From Erwinia tasmaniensis Et1/99 (GTDB lineage: Bacteria; Pseudomonadota; Gammaproteobacteria; Enterobacterales; Enterobacteriaceae): 64,000 nucleotides of DNA. The stretch spans positions 186,001-250,000 of the forward strand of contig NC_010694.1 in NCBI RefSeq assembly GCF_000026185.1, given 5' to 3'. The position numbers and the translations under genes were made by a program. The notes beneath the pieces were generated by a model. That model did not search any database and was not told the DNA's origin. It was given only the letters and a program-made list of their open reading frames with translations. Shown here piece after piece: positions 45,739 through 58,147 of the stretch (position 1 is the stretch's first letter; the number at the start of each line of letters is the position of its first letter).

Positions 45739-47223
45739 TCAGGCAATAATTAACGGCCAGTGCACGTAACCCTGCCAGCGAGCCTCTTGCTCCAGCAGTT
45801 CAGCACGTAACGGATGTGCTTCCAGCCAGCCGGACGGCAGAGTGACGGTCAGGTTGTCGTCATCGGCCTGTAAACGTACCGCCGGTAACCTGTCATCGCG
45901 TCGGCGGCTGGCAAAAATAATCGCCAGGCGCAGCAGGCGAGACAGCCGCTCCGCAATGCGCGGGAGTAGGGCGTTTTGCTGGCTTAGCAGCGGAAGATCG
46001 ATGTTGCCAACCTGATTTTGTAGCAGCGTGGCCAGCAATTTTTTCTGTGCCGGCGTGAAGCCCGGCAAATCCAGATAGCGAACCAGGTAGGCCGCATGCT
46101 GTGGCGCCTGACGGAAATCGACGCTCAGCCCAATTTCGTGCAGCAGACAGGCGCTGCCCAGCAGCTCGCGGCTGCGATCGTCCAACTTCCATTGCAGGCT
46201 CACCTGACGGGCGAAACTATCCGCCAGCTGACGCACCCGCTCCGCCTGTTCCGGGTCGACAGAAAAACGGCGTTGCACATCGTGCAGCGTGCGGCTGCGG
46301 ATGTCGCGATCGACCGGAAGAGGCAGCATGCCGTACAGCAGCCCTTCACGTAGCGCACCGCCCGCCAGCGTCATGCTACTGATATTCAGCTCGCTGAAGA
46401 TGGCGATAAGGATCGACAGGCCACTCGGAAAGACCAACGCACGCTCAAGGGTAAGCCCTTCAATCTCCAGCTCTTCCAGCTTGCCACACTCGATAGCACG
46501 CTGTTTCAGCTGCTGCAGTTTGTTCAGCGTAATGCGTTCGTCCATGCCCTGCGCCATCATGATTTCCTGCAGCGCCTGGACAGTACCGGATGCTCCCACG
46601 CACACCTGCCAGCCCTGGGCTTTAAGCGAGTCGGCTATCGGTCGGATCATTGCGCGTGCTGCCTGTTCGGCCTGTTCGAAATTGACCTTGCCGAGTTGCC
46701 GATCGCTAAAATAGCGCTCCAGCCATGTGACGCAGCCCATAGAAAGGCTATATAACGTGGTGGGTTGCGAGCCCCTGCCGGTGACCAGTTCGGTACTGCC
46801 GCCGCCGATATCGACGACCAGACGTTTATCAGAACCACCGGTGGTATGGGACACTCCCTGATAAATCAGGCGCGCTTCCTCTTCGCCGCTAATGACGTTT
46901 ACCGGGCAGCCAAGCAGCTTTTGTGCCTGTGCCAGAAAGCTTCCCGCATTGGCGGCAATCCGCAGGGTCGCCGTTGCCACAACGCGGATCTGTTCGGGAG
47001 GAATATCCTGCAGCTGTTCAGAAAACAGCCGCAGACACTGCCAGCCACGATCCATAGCCTCGGCCGAGAGGTTATTATCCGCATCGAGTCCGGCAGCAAG
47101 GCGCACCTTACGCTTGATGCGGGCGATGGTCTGGATGCTGCCAGCCACCTCACGCACCACCAACATGTGAAAGCTGTTCGACCCTAAATCGATCGCAGCA
47201 TAGAGTGATGATGCGCTCCGCAT
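45739..47223 (-). CDS. gppA: Guanosine-5'-triphosphate,3'-diphosphate pyrophosphatase
   Basis: Converts pppGpp to ppGpp and is an exopolyphosphatase. 494 residues of the Ppx/GppA family: [41 protein letters not shown] and [14 protein letters not shown] (HD-like region). 6 bp downstream of rhlB, same operon as in E. coli. Confidence 0.96.
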   Translation of the reverse strand: MRSASSLYAAIDLGSNSFHMLVVREVAGSIQTIARIKRKVRLAAGLDADNNLSAEAMDRGWQCLRLFSEQLQDIPPEQIRVVATATLRIAANAGSFLAQAQKLLGCPVNVISGEEEARLIYQGVSHTTGGSDKRLVVDIGGGSTELVTGRGSQPTTLYSLSMGCVTWLERYFSDRQLGKVNFEQAEQAARAMIRPIADSLKAQGWQVCVGASGTVQALQEIMMAQGMDERITLNKLQQLKQRAIECGKLEELEIEGLTLERALVFPSGLSILIAIFSELNISSMTLAGGALREGLLYGMLPLPVDRDIRSRTLHDVQRRFSVDPEQAERVRQLADSFARQVSLQWKLDDRSRELLGSACLLHEIGLSVDFRQAPQHAAYLVRYLDLPGFTPAQKKLLATLLQNQVGNIDLPLLSQQNALLPRIAERLSRLLRLAIIFASRRRDDRLPAVRLQADDDNLTVTLPSGWLEAHPLRAELLEQEARWQGYVHWPLIIA

Positions 47224-47229
47224 AATGAC

Positions 47230-48522
47230 TTAACCTGAACGTTTACGGTTAGGGCTGCGTGATGCACTGCTGCGGCGGTTGTTATTTCCACCACGGCGTG
47301 GGCCATTTCCTGAACGGTTGCGGGTCAGGCGTTTAGGCGGCGGAAGGTCAGTCATCAGCGCATCGCTGTTGTAACGGCTGACCGTAATGCTGTGACCAAT
47401 ATACTCTTCAATGGCCGGCAGGTTCAGCGCGTACTCTTCACAGGCCAGGCTGATAGAGTGACCGTTAGCGCCCGCACGCCCGGTGCGACCGATACGATGA
47501 ACATAATCTTCGCGGTCGTCAGGCAGGTCATAGTTGAACACGTGAGTCACCGCAGGAATATGCAGGCCTCGTGCGGCAACGTCGGTGGCGACAAGGATAT
47601 CGACATCACCTTTGGTGAAGTCATCAAGGATGCGCAGGCGTTTTTTCTGCGCAACGTCGCCGGTCAGCAGGCCGACGCGATGCCCGTCGGCGGCCAGATG
47701 GCCCCAGACGTCTTCACAGCGATGCTTGGTATTGGCGAAAATAATGGTGCGGTCCGGCCACTCTTCTTCGATCAGCGTTTGCAGCAAACGCATTTTTTCT
47801 TCATTGGAAGGATAGAAAAGCTCTTCTTTAATACGATGCCCGGTTTTCTGGTCCGGTTCGACCTCAACGTATTCGGCATTGTTCATGTTCTCAAAGGCCA
47901 GCTCGCGCACGCGGAACGATAGAGTGGCAGAGAACAGCATATTCAGGCGCTGATTAGCGGCAGGCATGCGGCGGAACAGCCAGCGAATGTCTTTAATAAA
48001 GCCAAGATCAAACATACGGTCAGCTTCGTCGAGTACCACTACCTGGATGGCACCCAAATTGACGTGATTTTGTTTAGCGTAATCGATTAAACGACCCGTG
48101 GTGCCGATCAGCACATCGACGCCGTTTTCCAGTACTTTTAGCTGCTTATCGTAACCATCGCCACCGTATGCCAGTCCGAGCTTGAGGCCCGTTATCTGCG
48201 CAAGCGGCTCGGCGTCTGCATGGATCTGTACCGCCAGTTCGCGCGTTGGAGCCAGAATCAGTGCGCGCGGTTGGTTAGTCTGACGGCCTTCCGGAGCAGG
48301 GTGAGAAAGAAGATGATGAAACGTTGACGTCAGGAACGCCATCGTTTTGCCGGTACCTGTTTGCGCCTGACCTGCTACATCACGCCCGGAGAGCGTAAAC
48401 GGTAATGCCAGCGCCTGAATAGGCGTGCAATTATGAAACCCTTTAGTTTCAAGGGCTTCAATCACCTGAGGGTGCAGGGCGAAGTCGGAAAACTTCTGTT
48501 CTGTTAAGTGTGTTTTGCTCAT
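47230..48522 (-). CDS. rhlB: ATP-dependent RNA helicase RhlB
   Basis: DEAD-box helicase of the RNA degradosome. 430 residues: Q motif at the start ([14 protein letters not shown]), Walker A AQTGTGKT at 53-60, [13 protein letters not shown], and [10 protein letters not shown] near 345. The basic C-terminal tail ([18 protein letters not shown]) binds RNA and RNase E. Divergent from trxA. Confidence 0.98.
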   Translation of the reverse strand: MSKTHLTEQKFSDFALHPQVIEALETKGFHNCTPIQALALPFTLSGRDVAGQAQTGTGKTMAFLTSTFHHLLSHPAPEGRQTNQPRALILAPTRELAVQIHADAEPLAQITGLKLGLAYGGDGYDKQLKVLENGVDVLIGTTGRLIDYAKQNHVNLGAIQVVVLDEADRMFDLGFIKDIRWLFRRMPAANQRLNMLFSATLSFRVRELAFENMNNAEYVEVEPDQKTGHRIKEELFYPSNEEKMRLLQTLIEEEWPDRTIIFANTKHRCEDVWGHLAADGHRVGLLTGDVAQKKRLRILDDFTKGDVDILVATDVAARGLHIPAVTHVFNYDLPDDREDYVHRIGRTGRAGANGHSISLACEEYALNLPAIEEYIGHSITVSRYNSDALMTDLPPPKRLTRNRSGNGPRRGGNNNRRSSASRSPNRKRSG

Positions 48523-48652
48523 AGTGTGGTAGAATATCAGCTTACTATTGCTTTACGAAAGCATATCCGGTGAAATAAAAGCAGTGATATAAACTCAGCC
48601 TGATGCTGCTTAACGCGACATCACAAGGTAAAGATAATCTCCTGGAGTAAAC

Positions 48653-48982
48653 ATGAGCGATAAAATTGTTCACCTGACCGATGACAGCTTTGAAAACGAC
48701 GTCCTTAAAGCGGATGGCTTAACGCTGGTCGATTTCTGGGCAGAATGGTGCGGCCCTTGCAAAATGATCGCCCCGATTCTCGACGAAGTGGCTGCTGAAT
48801 ATGAAGGCAAACTGACTATCGCTAAGCTGAACATCGATGAAAATCCGGCAACGGCACCGAAGTACGGCATTCGTGGTATTCCTACCCTGCTGCTGTTTAA
48901 AAATGGTGAAGTGGCTGCGACTAAAGTTGGCGCGCTGTCTAAAGGCCAGCTGAAAGAGTTCCTGAACGCGAATCTGGGCTAA
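48653..48982 (+). CDS. trxA: Thioredoxin 1
   Basis: 109-residue disulfide reductase with the active site WCGPC in [11 protein letters not shown] and cis-Pro in [10 protein letters not shown]. Near-identical to E. coli TrxA. GGAG before ATG. The rho gene follows after a long leader. Confidence 0.99.
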   Translation: MSDKIVHLTDDSFENDVLKADGLTLVDFWAEWCGPCKMIAPILDEVAAEYEGKLTIAKLNIDENPATAPKYGIRGIPTLLLFKNGEVAATKVGALSKGQLKEFLNANLG

Positions 48983-49349
48983 CCCTGCCCCGCCGGCGCC
49001 TTGCGGTTCGAATTTTTCTTTGACCGCTAGACGCCCGGCATTAAGCGTGCTAACTTAAACCTACTGCACGACGAACTTACCTTTACCTTGTAGTTTGAAT
49101 CTTTAGAATTACTCCTTGTTGAACAGCTTAATCTATTAAAGTCTTACACACGTTCAGCAATCTGACGGTTAGTACTAACTGATTTCCGGCTTCCTCTCTA
49201 CCGTCCCTCGTTTCAGATCTGCATTTTCCTTCACGCGATCGTCGAGCGGACTTCCGAATCAGGAACCGATATAAACAGGCATGGATCTTTCGCCATACCA
49301 TTCACGACAAACAGTTCAAGATATACCCCGAGTTTAAGAACCCACCATT
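48983..49349 (+). promoter_or_regulatory. rho leader region with C/T-rich, G-poor stretch
   Basis: 367 bp without a credible gene. From about 49180 to 49240 it is pyrimidine-rich and nearly free of G (TTTCCGGCTTCCTCTCTACC, then TCCCTCG and TTTTCCTTC), the composition of a Rho utilisation (rut) site, and suits autogenous attenuation of rho as known in E. coli. No convincing rhoL leader peptide was found. Confidence 0.6.
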
Positions 49350-50609
49350 ATGAATCTTACCGAATTAAAAAATACGCCGGTTTCTGACCTGATCACTCTC
49401 GGCGAAAATATGGGGCTGGAAAACTTGGCCCGCATGCGCAAACAGGATATTATTTTCGCCATCCTTAAGCAGCATGCTAAAAGTGGCGAAGACATCTTCG
49501 GCGATGGCGTACTTGAGATATTGCAGGACGGATTTGGTTTCCTCCGTTCAGGAGACAGTTCCTACCTCGCCGGCCCTGATGATATCTACGTTTCCCCCAG
49601 CCAAATCCGTCGTTTCAACCTCCGCACCGGCGACACCATCTCTGGCAAGATCCGCCCACCGAAAGAGGGTGAGCGCTATTTTGCACTGCTGAAGGTTAAC
49701 GAGGTTAACTACGACAAACCGGAAAATGCGCGTAATAAAATCCTGTTTGAAAACTTAACGCCGCTGCATGCCAACTCTCGCCTGCGTATGGAGCGTGGCA
49801 ACGGTTCTACCGAAGACCTGACCGCACGCGTACTGGATCTGGCTTCGCCGATCGGTCGTGGTCAGCGTGGTTTGATCGTCGCTCCGCCGAAAGCGGGTAA
49901 AACCATGCTGCTGCAGAATATTGCGCAGAGCATTGCCTACAACCATCCTGACTGCGTGCTGATGGTGCTGCTGATTGACGAGCGCCCGGAAGAAGTGACA
50001 GAGATGCAGCGTCTGGTGAAAGGTGAAGTGATCGCCTCTACCTTCGATGAGCCCGCATCACGTCACGTCCAGGTTGCTGAAATGGTTATTGAGAAAGCCA
50101 AACGCCTGGTCGAGCACAAAAAAGATGTTATCATCCTGCTGGACTCGATTACCCGCCTGGCACGCGCCTACAACACCGTGGTTCCTGCCTCTGGCAAGGT
50201 ACTGACCGGTGGTGTGGATGCTAACGCCCTGCACCGTCCAAAACGTTTCTTCGGCGCGGCACGTAATGTGGAAGAGGGCGGTAGCCTGACCATTATCGCG
50301 ACCGCACTGGTTGATACCGGTTCGAAGATGGATGAAGTCATCTACGAAGAGTTTAAAGGTACGGGTAACATGGAACTGCATCTGGCACGTAAAATTGCCG
50401 AGAAACGCGTGTTCCCTGCGATTGATTACAATCGTTCTGGTACCCGTAAAGAAGAGTTGCTGACTTCGTCGGAAGAGCTACAGAAAATGTGGATCCTGCG
50501 CAAGATTATCCATCCAATGGGTGAAATTGATGCGATGGAGTTCCTGATTAACAAGTTGGCGATGACCAAAACCAACGATGAGTTCTTCGATATGATGAAA
50601 CGTTCGTAA
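49350..50609 (+). CDS. rho: Transcription termination factor Rho
   Basis: Hexameric RNA-dependent ATPase. 419 residues: N-terminal [19 protein letters not shown], cold-shock-like RNA-binding domain (GFGFLRS), P-loop [11 protein letters not shown] near 180, Q-loop/R-loop region ([22 protein letters not shown]). Start ATG 49350 agrees with E. coli; the ribosome site is weak, as in E. coli. Confidence 0.99.
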   Translation: MNLTELKNTPVSDLITLGENMGLENLARMRKQDIIFAILKQHAKSGEDIFGDGVLEILQDGFGFLRSGDSSYLAGPDDIYVSPSQIRRFNLRTGDTISGKIRPPKEGERYFALLKVNEVNYDKPENARNKILFENLTPLHANSRLRMERGNGSTEDLTARVLDLASPIGRGQRGLIVAPPKAGKTMLLQNIAQSIAYNHPDCVLMVLLIDERPEEVTEMQRLVKGEVIASTFDEPASRHVQVAEMVIEKAKRLVEHKKDVIILLDSITRLARAYNTVVPASGKVLTGGVDANALHRPKRFFGAARNVEEGGSLTIIATALVDTGSKMDEVIYEEFKGTGNMELHLARKIAEKRVFPAIDYNRSGTRKEELLTSSEELQKMWILRKIIHPMGEIDAMEFLINKLAMTKTNDEFFDMMKRS

Positions 50610-50692
50610 CCAGGTCACGGCTGGCGAAGTTTAACGACGAACGCATCGTGACGTTGTACGAAAATCATCAATAAACAGCATAAAACTCGGGT

Positions 50693-50726
50693 AACGCCAC
50701 GCTTAGTCGTGGCGTTTTTTGTTTTT
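50693..50726 (+). terminator. Terminator of rho
   Basis: AACGCCAC (50693-50700) pairs with GTGGCGTT (50709-50716), followed by TTTTGTTTTT; 84 bp after the rho stop. It separates rho from the wec operon. Confidence 0.93.
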
Positions 50727-50901
50727 GGTCTATAGGCTATTCTCAACAAGCCCAATTACACCATAATATATGGCGCAGGATGAAAGCCACAGGGAGCATT
50801 GATTATGCTTGCCCTGGTGAATAGAATCAGAATTAGACGAGTGTCAATGGCATTAATATTGCTTATAACACGACGCAATTCTTAGCAGAGAGCTGGTTAA
50901 T

Positions 50902-52008
50902 GTGAATTTACTCAATATGAGTACGGAGCTTGCCCTAACTTTTTTATTTTCTTTGGTGTTTCTTTTTTTTGCGCGTAAAGCGGCCAAGAAAATTGGATTG
51001 GTGGATAAACCCAACTATCGCAAGCGTCATCAGGGAGCGATTCCGTTAGTCGGCGGTATTTCAGTCTTTGCCGGGAGTTGCTTCGCCTTTACATTGACGG
51101 ATTTCTATATCCCTCATATCGGATTGTATATGGGGTGTGCGGGCTGCCTGGTCATGGTTGGCGCACTGGATGACCGCTATGACATCAGCGTGAAGTTCCG
51201 CGCGGTTGTTCAGGCTGCCGTTGCCGTCGTCATGATGATGAAAGCCAAGATTTATTTGCTGAGTCTTGGCTATATTTTTGGCCCCTGGGAGCTCATTGTC
51301 GGCCCCTTTGGCTATGTTCTGACGCTATTTGCCGTTTGGGCTGCTATCAATGCGTTCAATATGGTTGATGGTATTGACGGGCTGTTGGGAGGGTTGTCCT
51401 GCGTAACATTTCTCGCGATGGGCACAATCTTACTGTTTGACGGTCAGCATAGCCTTGCCATGTGGTGTTTCATCATGATTGCCGCCATCATCCCTTATAT
51501 TTTCTTGAACCTTGGGCTGCTCGGTCGTCGCTACAAAGTTTTTATGGGCGATGCGGGCAGTACGCTGATTGGATTTACCATTATCTGGATACTCCTGGAA
51601 ACCACGCAGGGCCAGAGTCACCCGATAACACCCGTCACGGCGCTGTGGCTGATCGCTATCCCGCTGATGGACATGGTGGCAATTATGTATCGTCGTCTTA
51701 GTAAAGGCATGAGCCCTTTCTCCGCAGACCGCCAACATATACATCATCTGATCATGCGTGCCGGGTTTACCTCACGCCAGGCCTTTGTTCTGATCACCGC
51801 CGCGGCGGCTCTACTGGCGTTGATTGGTGGAATTGGGGAATATCTGACGTTCGTCCCTGAGTGGGTCATGCTGGTCCTGTTTTTACTGGCTTTCATGCTT
51901 TATGGCTACTGCATAAAGCGGGCATGGCGTGTGGCACGCATGATAAAACGCCTGAAGCGCCGACTGCGTAATAGCAGCAACGGCAAAAAATCCTCTGCTG
52001 ACAGATAG
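50902..52008 (+). CDS. wecA: UDP-GlcNAc:undecaprenyl-phosphate GlcNAc-1-phosphate transferase
   Basis: Starts ECA (and O-antigen) synthesis by making lipid I at the inner membrane. 368 residues, polytopic. GTG start as in E. coli (MNLLNMSTEL). Motifs: LVDKPNYRKRHQG, DDRYDISVKFRAVVQAA (DDxxD), NAFNMVDGIDGL, FMGDAGSTLIGF and DRQHIHHLIMRAG. First gene of a compact operon that runs to wecG. Confidence 0.98.
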   Translation: MNLLNMSTELALTFLFSLVFLFFARKAAKKIGLVDKPNYRKRHQGAIPLVGGISVFAGSCFAFTLTDFYIPHIGLYMGCAGCLVMVGALDDRYDISVKFRAVVQAAVAVVMMMKAKIYLLSLGYIFGPWELIVGPFGYVLTLFAVWAAINAFNMVDGIDGLLGGLSCVTFLAMGTILLFDGQHSLAMWCFIMIAAIIPYIFLNLGLLGRRYKVFMGDAGSTLIGFTIIWILLETTQGQSHPITPVTALWLIAIPLMDMVAIMYRRLSKGMSPFSADRQHIHHLIMRAGFTSRQAFVLITAAAALLALIGGIGEYLTFVPEWVMLVLFLLAFMLYGYCIKRAWRVARMIKRLKRRLRNSSNGKKSSADR

Positions 52009-52034
52009 ACGCCCGATCACAAGGAAAATGAAGT

Positions 52035-53063
52035 ATGACATATCCTGATGCTGCTGATAACGAACTGGATATTCGTGGCCTTTGCTGCGCACTATGGTGC
52101 GGTAAACGTTGGATTACTGCTGGTGGTGTCCTGTTTGCTTTACTGGCCTGGATCTATTCACTGCTGGTGACGCCGCAATGGAGTACCACTGCCATCGTCG
52201 ATCGGCCTACGGTGAATGCGTTATCCGGCTTTTATTCTCAACAGCAGTTTTTGAATAACCTGGATATCTCAGTAGGCAGTGCGAATGCGGTGCCAACCCC
52301 CGTCATTGATGAGGTGTATCAGGAGTTTGTGATGCAGCTATTTGCCTGGGATACCCGGCGTGATTTCTGGCTACAGTCCAGCTATTACCAGAAGAGAAAG
52401 AGCGGTGATGCGCGTCAGGATGCCGCGTTTCTCGACGAGCTGATCGCGGATATTCAGCTGCAGCCCGCCGATAGCGCAAAAAACATTAACGACACCGTCA
52501 AGATGGTGGCGGAAACGTCAGCCGATGCGAATATTCTTTTACGCCAGTATGTGGCCTTCGCCAATGAACGTGCTACGACCCATCTTAATCAGGAGTTGAG
52601 CGCGGCCTGGGCGGCACGCAGCATACAGTTAAAAGCTCAGGTTAAACGTCAGGAAGACGTCGCCAAAGCGATTTACGATCGCCAGGTTAACAGCGTGCAA
52701 CAGGCTCTGAAAATTGCGCAGCAGCACGGGTTTGAGCAGGCGAAAACGCAAACGCCTTCCGAACAGCTGCCAGACTCGGAGCTGTTCATGCTTGGGCGCG
52801 CTATGCTGCAGGCGCGGCTAGAAAATCTGCTGTCTAGCGGCCCGTCTTACGGTCTTGATTACTACCAGAACCGGGCGATGATGATGACGCTGAACGTAGG
52901 GCCAACGCTGGTGAAATCGTTCCAGACCTGGCGTTATCTACGTACCCCGGAAGAGCCGGTGAAGCGAGACAGCCCGCGCCGCGCGCTGCTTATGGTGATG
53001 TGGGGCGCAGTGGGTGTGCTGGTCGGTGCCGGTACGGCGCTGGTTCGACGCCCCCGTCGTTAA
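52035..53063 (+). CDS. wzzE: ECA chain-length regulator WzzE
   Basis: 342-residue polysaccharide co-polymerase. First membrane helix near residues 32-52 ([16 protein letters not shown]), a large periplasmic, coiled-coil domain with the [13 protein letters not shown] entry, and a second helix near the C-terminus ([19 protein letters not shown]). AAGGAAAATG before ATG 52035. It sets ECA length together with WzyE. Confidence 0.95.
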   Translation: MTYPDAADNELDIRGLCCALWCGKRWITAGGVLFALLAWIYSLLVTPQWSTTAIVDRPTVNALSGFYSQQQFLNNLDISVGSANAVPTPVIDEVYQEFVMQLFAWDTRRDFWLQSSYYQKRKSGDARQDAAFLDELIADIQLQPADSAKNINDTVKMVAETSADANILLRQYVAFANERATTHLNQELSAAWAARSIQLKAQVKRQEDVAKAIYDRQVNSVQQALKIAQQHGFEQAKTQTPSEQLPDSELFMLGRAMLQARLENLLSSGPSYGLDYYQNRAMMMTLNVGPTLVKSFQTWRYLRTPEEPVKRDSPRRALLMVMWGAVGVLVGAGTALVRRPRR

Positions 53064-53113
53064 GCCTGTCGCAGACTCGTGCTGTTAAACAATTTCGGAT
53101 GAAGAGAGCAACG

Positions 53114-54244
53114 GTGAAAGTATTAACGGTTTTTGGCACGCGGCCTGAAGCAATAAAAATGGCACCTCTGGTGCATGCGCTGGCGCAGGACGACACAATA
53201 GAGTCGCGCCTGTGCGTAACGGCGCAGCATCGTGAAATGCTCGATCAGGTGCTGCATTTGTTCTCCATCGTGCCGGATTACGATCTTAATATCATGCAGC
53301 CGGGTCAGGGATTGACCGAGATTACCAGTCGTATTCTTGCCGGGCTGAAGACGGTATTTGCTGATTTTACCCCTGATGTGGTGCTGGTTCACGGTGATAC
53401 CACCACCACGCTGGCTGCCAGCCTGGCCGCTTTTTATCATCGTATTCCGGTTGGGCATGTGGAAGCAGGGCTGCGCACCGGCGATATCTGGTCTCCGTGG
53501 CCTGAAGAAGCAAACCGCACGCTGACCGGGCATCTGGCGAGTTATCACTTTACCCCGACCGCCGGCTCGCAGCAGAACCTGCTGCGTGAGAACCTACCGG
53601 CTGAACGGATCTTCGTGACGGGTAATACGGTGATTGACGCGCTGTTCTGGGTGCGTGACCGGGTGCTCAGTGATGATGGCTTAAGAAACGGCCTCGTGGC
53701 GCGCTATCCCTTCCTCTCCTCCGATAAAAAAATGATTCTGGTCACCGGACATCGGCGCGAAAGCTTTGGTGAGGGTTTTGAACGCATCTGCAATGCGCTG
53801 GCTGAAATTGCGCGCCTGCATCCGCAGGCACAGATCGTCTATCCGGTGCATCTTAATCCCAACGTGAGCGAGCCGGTCAATCGCATTCTGCACGGTATTG
53901 ATAACGTTATTCTTATTGAGCCGCAGGAGTATCTACCGTTTGTCTGGCTGATGAATCGTGCCTGGCTCATCCTGACTGACTCGGGCGGGATTCAGGAGGA
54001 GGCACCCTCATTGGGCAAGCCGGTACTGGTGATGCGGGATGCCACCGAACGCCCTGAAGCGGTGGCTGCCGGTACGGTACGCCTTGTTGGCACTGACGGC
54101 GCGAAAATCGTGAGTGAAGTGACCCGCTTACTGACCGACGATGAAGCCTGGCAAACCATGAGCCGCGCCCACAATCCTTACGGCGATGGGCTGGCCTGCC
54201 AGCGAATTGTGCAGGCGCTGAAGAATAATTGGACAACACTATGA
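53114..54244 (+). CDS. wecB: UDP-GlcNAc 2-epimerase (non-hydrolysing)
   Basis: Makes UDP-ManNAc for ECA. 376 residues when started at GTG 53114 ([19 protein letters not shown]), the E. coli start and length; an ATG at 53099 would add MKRAT and has no clear SD. Motifs: [45 protein letters not shown] and [11 protein letters not shown]. It overlaps wecC by 4 bp. Confidence 0.97.
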   Translation: MKVLTVFGTRPEAIKMAPLVHALAQDDTIESRLCVTAQHREMLDQVLHLFSIVPDYDLNIMQPGQGLTEITSRILAGLKTVFADFTPDVVLVHGDTTTTLAASLAAFYHRIPVGHVEAGLRTGDIWSPWPEEANRTLTGHLASYHFTPTAGSQQNLLRENLPAERIFVTGNTVIDALFWVRDRVLSDDGLRNGLVARYPFLSSDKKMILVTGHRRESFGEGFERICNALAEIARLHPQAQIVYPVHLNPNVSEPVNRILHGIDNVILIEPQEYLPFVWLMNRAWLILTDSGGIQEEAPSLGKPVLVMRDATERPEAVAAGTVRLVGTDGAKIVSEVTRLLTDDEAWQTMSRAHNPYGDGLACQRIVQALKNNWTTL

Positions 54245-55503
54245 TTTTCAAAACCATTTCAGTGATCGGGCTGGGCTATATTGGCCTGCCCACCGCCGCG
54301 GCCTTTGCATCATGTCAAAGGCAGGTTATCGGCATTGATATCAAAGAGCACGCGGTGGCCACCATCAATCGCGGTGAGGTTCATTTTGCCGAACCTGACC
54401 TGGATCGCGCGGTAAAAGCGGCGGTAGAGGGCGGTTTCTTACGTGCTGCCACCCGGCCGCAGCCTGCGGATGCCTTTTTGATCGCCGTACCTACGCCGTT
54501 CCGGGGCGATCACCTGCCGGATATGGCTTTCGTACAGGAGGCAGCAGAGTCCGTTGCAACGGTACTGAAAAAGGGCGATCTGGTGATCCTTGAGTCCACC
54601 TCGCCGGTAGGGTCTACCGAGCAAATGGCGCAGTGGATGGCGGCCGTCCGGCCAGATTTAACCTTCCCTCAGCAGGCGGGGGATGCCGCCGATATCCAGG
54701 TGGCCTACTGCCCGGAGCGCGTACTGCCGGGGCAAGTGATGGCCGAACTGCGCAAAAACGATCGGGTGATTGGCGGCATGACCGATACCTGTTCGCAGCG
54801 GGCCAGCGAGCTCTACAGACTTTTCGTGGAGGGCGAGTGCGTGGTCACCAATTCGCGCACGGCGGAGATGTGCAAACTCACCGAAAACAGCTTCCGCGAT
54901 GTGAACATCGCTTTTGCCAATGAGCTGTCGCTGATTTGTACCCAGCAGGGGATCAACGTCTGGGAATTAATCCGGCTGGCAAACCGCCATCCGCGCGTCA
55001 ATATTCTACAGCCTGGCCCTGGCGTGGGCGGCCACTGTATTGCCGTCGACCCGTGGTTTATCGTGGCCCAGAACCCGGATCTGGCGCGCCTGATCCGCAC
55101 CGCGCGTGAAGTTAACGATGGTAAGCCGCACTGGGTACTGGAACAGGTGCAGCAGCAGGTTGCCAACTGTCTGATGGCAAGCGACCGTCGCGGCAGCGAG
55201 CTGAAAATAGCCTGCCTTGGGCTGGCGTTTAAGCCCGATATCGATGATTTGCGTGAAAGCCCGGCGGTTCAGGTCACCGGAATGATCGCCGCCTGGCATC
55301 AGGGCACAACGCTGGTGGTTGAGCCAAACGTGCAGCAACTTCCCGCCGACTTGCAGGAAAAGGTCACGCTGGTCACGCTGGAAGACGCTCTACAGCAGGC
55401 TGACGTGCTGGTGATGCTGGTCGATCATCGGCAGTTTAAGGCGGTCGATCCGTCCGTGCTCACCCAGCCGTGGATTGTTGATACTAAAGGGGTGTGGAAG
55501 TGA
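54241..55503 (+). CDS. wecC: UDP-ManNAc dehydrogenase
   Basis: Oxidises UDP-ManNAc to UDP-ManNAcA. 420 residues from ATG 54241, overlapping the wecB stop in ATGA. N-terminal Rossmann [51 protein letters not shown] and the catalytic-cysteine segment [15 protein letters not shown]-terminal KGVWK as in E. coli. Confidence 0.97.
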   Translation: MIFKTISVIGLGYIGLPTAAAFASCQRQVIGIDIKEHAVATINRGEVHFAEPDLDRAVKAAVEGGFLRAATRPQPADAFLIAVPTPFRGDHLPDMAFVQEAAESVATVLKKGDLVILESTSPVGSTEQMAQWMAAVRPDLTFPQQAGDAADIQVAYCPERVLPGQVMAELRKNDRVIGGMTDTCSQRASELYRLFVEGECVVTNSRTAEMCKLTENSFRDVNIAFANELSLICTQQGINVWELIRLANRHPRVNILQPGPGVGGHCIAVDPWFIVAQNPDLARLIRTAREVNDGKPHWVLEQVQQQVANCLMASDRRGSELKIACLGLAFKPDIDDLRESPAVQVTGMIAAWHQGTTLVVEPNVQQLPADLQEKVTLVTLEDALQQADVLVMLVDHRQFKAVDPSVLTQPWIVDTKGVWK

Positions 55504-56567
55504 GGCGTATCCTGGTCACCGGCGGTGCCGGATTTATCGGCTCTGCGGTTGTCCGCCACATCCTGTCTTCCACGCAGGATCGGGTTCTGGTGCTGGATAA
55601 GCTCAGCTATGCCGGCAACCTTGCCTCTTTAGATCCGGTTGCCGATAACCCGCGTTTCACCTTCAAAAAAGTTGATATCTGTGACCGCGCCGCGTTGGAT
55701 GCGGAAGTCGCGGCCTTTCAGCCGCAGCTGATCATGCATCTGGCGGCAGAAAGCCACGTTGACCGCTCCATTGATGGCCCGCTGGCGTTTGTTGAAACCA
55801 ATATTGTCGGCACCTATATGATGCTGGAGTCCGCCAGACATTATTGGGCCTCGTTGCCTGCACCAGAGAAATCGGCCTTCATTTTTCACCATATCTCTAC
55901 TGATGAAGTTTTTGGCGATCTGGAAAATGACACCGATTTCTTCACCGAAACCACGCCTTATGCTCCCAGCAGCCCCTATTCTGCGACCAAAGCGAGCAGC
56001 GATCACTTAGTTCGCGCCTGGTATCGTACCTATGGCCTGCCGGTGATTGTCACCAACTGTTCCAACAATTACGGCCCCTACCATTTCCCGGAAAAACTGA
56101 TCCCCCTGATGATTATCAATGCGTTAGCGGGTAAGCCGCTGCCGGTTTATGGAGATGGCGGGCAGATCCGTGACTGGCTGTATGTTGATGACCATGCACG
56201 TGCGCTTTATCAAGTGGTGACCACCGGCAAGGCGGGAGAAACCTACAATATCGGCGGTCACAATGAACGGCGTAATATTGACGTCATTGAAACGCTGTGC
56301 GCCCTGCTGGAAGAGCTGGCGCCGCAGAAGCCGCGCGGTTTACTTTATTATCGCGACCTGATCACCCGCGTTACCGACAGGCCCGGCCACGATCGACGTT
56401 ATGCTATTGACGCCGGTAAAATTGAGCGCGAACTGGGCTGGCGTCCACAGGAAACGTTTGAAAGCGGCATGCGTAAAACCGTGAGCTGGTTTATCCATAA
56501 TCCTGCCTGGTGGCAAGGTGTGCTGGATGGCAGCTACCGGGGGGAACGCCTGGGGTTATCTTTATGA
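55500..56567 (+). CDS. rffG: dTDP-glucose 4,6-dehydratase
   Basis: Second step toward dTDP-Fuc4NAc. 355 residues from GTG 55500, which overlaps the wecC stop in GTGA and gives [23 protein letters not shown] motifs: [40 protein letters not shown] (Tyr-Lys pair) and [15 protein letters not shown]. Same length as E. coli. Confidence 0.97.
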   Translation: MRRILVTGGAGFIGSAVVRHILSSTQDRVLVLDKLSYAGNLASLDPVADNPRFTFKKVDICDRAALDAEVAAFQPQLIMHLAAESHVDRSIDGPLAFVETNIVGTYMMLESARHYWASLPAPEKSAFIFHHISTDEVFGDLENDTDFFTETTPYAPSSPYSATKASSDHLVRAWYRTYGLPVIVTNCSNNYGPYHFPEKLIPLMIINALAGKPLPVYGDGGQIRDWLYVDDHARALYQVVTTGKAGETYNIGGHNERRNIDVIETLCALLEELAPQKPRGLLYYRDLITRVTDRPGHDRRYAIDAGKIERELGWRPQETFESGMRKTVSWFIHNPAWWQGVLDGSYRGERLGLSL

Positions 56568-56586
56568 CCATGACGAGAGGTCACCG

Positions 56587-57468
56587 ATGAAAGGTATCGT
56601 TCTTGCCGGGGGATCAGGTACGCGCCTGCACCCCATTACACGGGGGCTGTCCAAGCAGCTGCTGCCCGTTTATGACAAACCGATGATCTATTACCCGCTG
56701 TCGGTGCTAATGCTGGCGGGTATTCGTGAGATTTTAATTATCACCACGCCGGAAGATAAGCCGCACTATCAGCGGCTGCTGGGGGACGGGCATGAGTTTG
56801 GCGTTCAGCTTACCTATGCCGAGCAGGCGACCCCCGATGGCCTGGCACAGGCTTTTATTCTCGGCGAGGCGTTTATTGGCGAAGACAGCTGCTGCCTGGT
56901 GCTGGGCGATAATATCTTCTTCGGCCAGGGGTTTAGCCCCAAGCTGAAGCAGGCGGTAGGAAATCCCTCCGGTGCGACCGTGTTCGCCTACCAGGTGATG
57001 GACCCGGAACGTTTTGGCGTCGTGGCGTTCGACGACAACTTCCGCGCCCTGTCGCTGGAAGAAAAACCCAGCCAGCCGATGTCGCGCTGGGCGGTGACGG
57101 GCCTCTATTTCTATGACAATCGTGTGGTTGAGTTTGCCAAACGGGTGCGGCCATCGGTACGGGGTGAGTTAGAAATTACCTCCATTAATCAGATGTACCT
57201 GGAGTGCGGTGAGCTGAACGTGCAGCTGCTGGGGCGAGGTTTTGCCTGGCTGGATACCGGCACGCACGACAGCCTGATTGAGGCCAGCACCTTTGTGCAG
57301 ACGGTGGAAAAACGCCAGGGGTTTAAGATCGCCTGTCTGGAGGAGATCGGCTGGCGCAACGGCTGGCTGTCGGACGATGAGGTACGCCGCTCTGCGGCTG
57401 CGTTGGCAAAAACCGGCTACGGCCAGTATTTATCTGACTTGCTGCATGTCCATCCACGCCAGTATTAA
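56587..57468 (+). CDS. rffH: Glucose-1-phosphate thymidylyltransferase
   Basis: Makes dTDP-glucose. 293 residues from ATG 56587 ([20 protein letters not shown]); GAGAGG upstream. Nucleotidyl-transferase signature, [29 protein letters not shown] and [14 protein letters not shown]. Gap of 19 bp after rffG. Confidence 0.97.
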   Translation: MKGIVLAGGSGTRLHPITRGLSKQLLPVYDKPMIYYPLSVLMLAGIREILIITTPEDKPHYQRLLGDGHEFGVQLTYAEQATPDGLAQAFILGEAFIGEDSCCLVLGDNIFFGQGFSPKLKQAVGNPSGATVFAYQVMDPERFGVVAFDDNFRALSLEEKPSQPMSRWAVTGLYFYDNRVVEFAKRVRPSVRGELEITSINQMYLECGELNVQLLGRGFAWLDTGTHDSLIEASTFVQTVEKRQGFKIACLEEIGWRNGWLSDDEVRRSAAALAKTGYGQYLSDLLHVHPRQY

Positions 57469-58147
57469 GCCCCTGGAGTGGGAGAGCGCCTTTTTTGGCC
57501 GCCGCTGCGCACTGCTGGAGCTGAAAGGCGACAGCATGCTGGATGCGGCGCGGCTGGACGACTGGGATCTGGTGCAGGTCAAGGTGATGGCACAGCAGAG
57601 CGCCGAGCTGGACGCGCTGAACGCGCTGGGTTTCCGTCTGGTCGAAGGGGAAGCGGACTGCGTGCTGGGTATTGCCGCCGTTGAGCGCCCGGCCGGTATC
57701 CGAATCGCCCGCGTGGAGCATATCCCGCCGCTTCGCCATGCGGCGGCAGAACTGTTCATCTACAGCCGCTTTCGCTTCCCCTGGTTTGCTGCCGGAGACA
57801 GCGGACGCTTCTATGCGCAGTGGATTGAGAACGCCGTGCGCGGCACCTTTGATCACCAGTGCCTGCTGGCGGTAGACGAAAAGGGTGCGATGCAGGGTTT
57901 TGTTTCGCTGCGTGAGCTGTCGGATGGCACCGGGCGCATTGGTCTGCTGGCCGTGTTGCCAGAATATCAGGGGCTGGGCATCGGCCAGCGGCTCATGGAT
58001 GCCGCCAATGACTGGTGCCGGGCTCGTCGCCTCACACGGCTCCACGTTGCAACGCAGCTGGGTAATCTCTCCGCGTTGCGTCTTTATTTGCGCTGCGGTG
58101 GCGTCATTGAACGCACCGCCTACTGGCTATACAGGGAAATCATATGA
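57446..58147 (+). CDS. rffC: dTDP-fucosamine acetyltransferase
   Basis: GNAT-family N-acetyltransferase that makes dTDP-Fuc4NAc (also called wecD). 233 residues from ATG 57446 ([14 protein letters not shown]), overlapping rffH by 23 bp. N-terminal domain weakly conserved; C-terminal acetyl-CoA domain with [39 protein letters not shown] and [19 protein letters not shown]. Stop overlaps wecE in ATGA. Confidence 0.94.
   Translation: MSIHASIKPLEWESAFFGRRCALLELKGDSMLDAARLDDWDLVQVKVMAQQSAELDALNALGFRLVEGEADCVLGIAAVERPAGIRIARVEHIPPLRHAAAELFIYSRFRFPWFAAGDSGRFYAQWIENAVRGTFDHQCLLAVDEKGAMQGFVSLRELSDGTGRIGLLAVLPEYQGLGIGQRLMDAANDWCRARRLTRLHVATQLGNLSALRLYLRCGGVIERTAYWLYREII

Noticed and set aside
49281-49337. 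18-codon frame before rho as a rhoL leader peptide
   Set aside because: No ribosome site and no likeness to E. coli RhoL.
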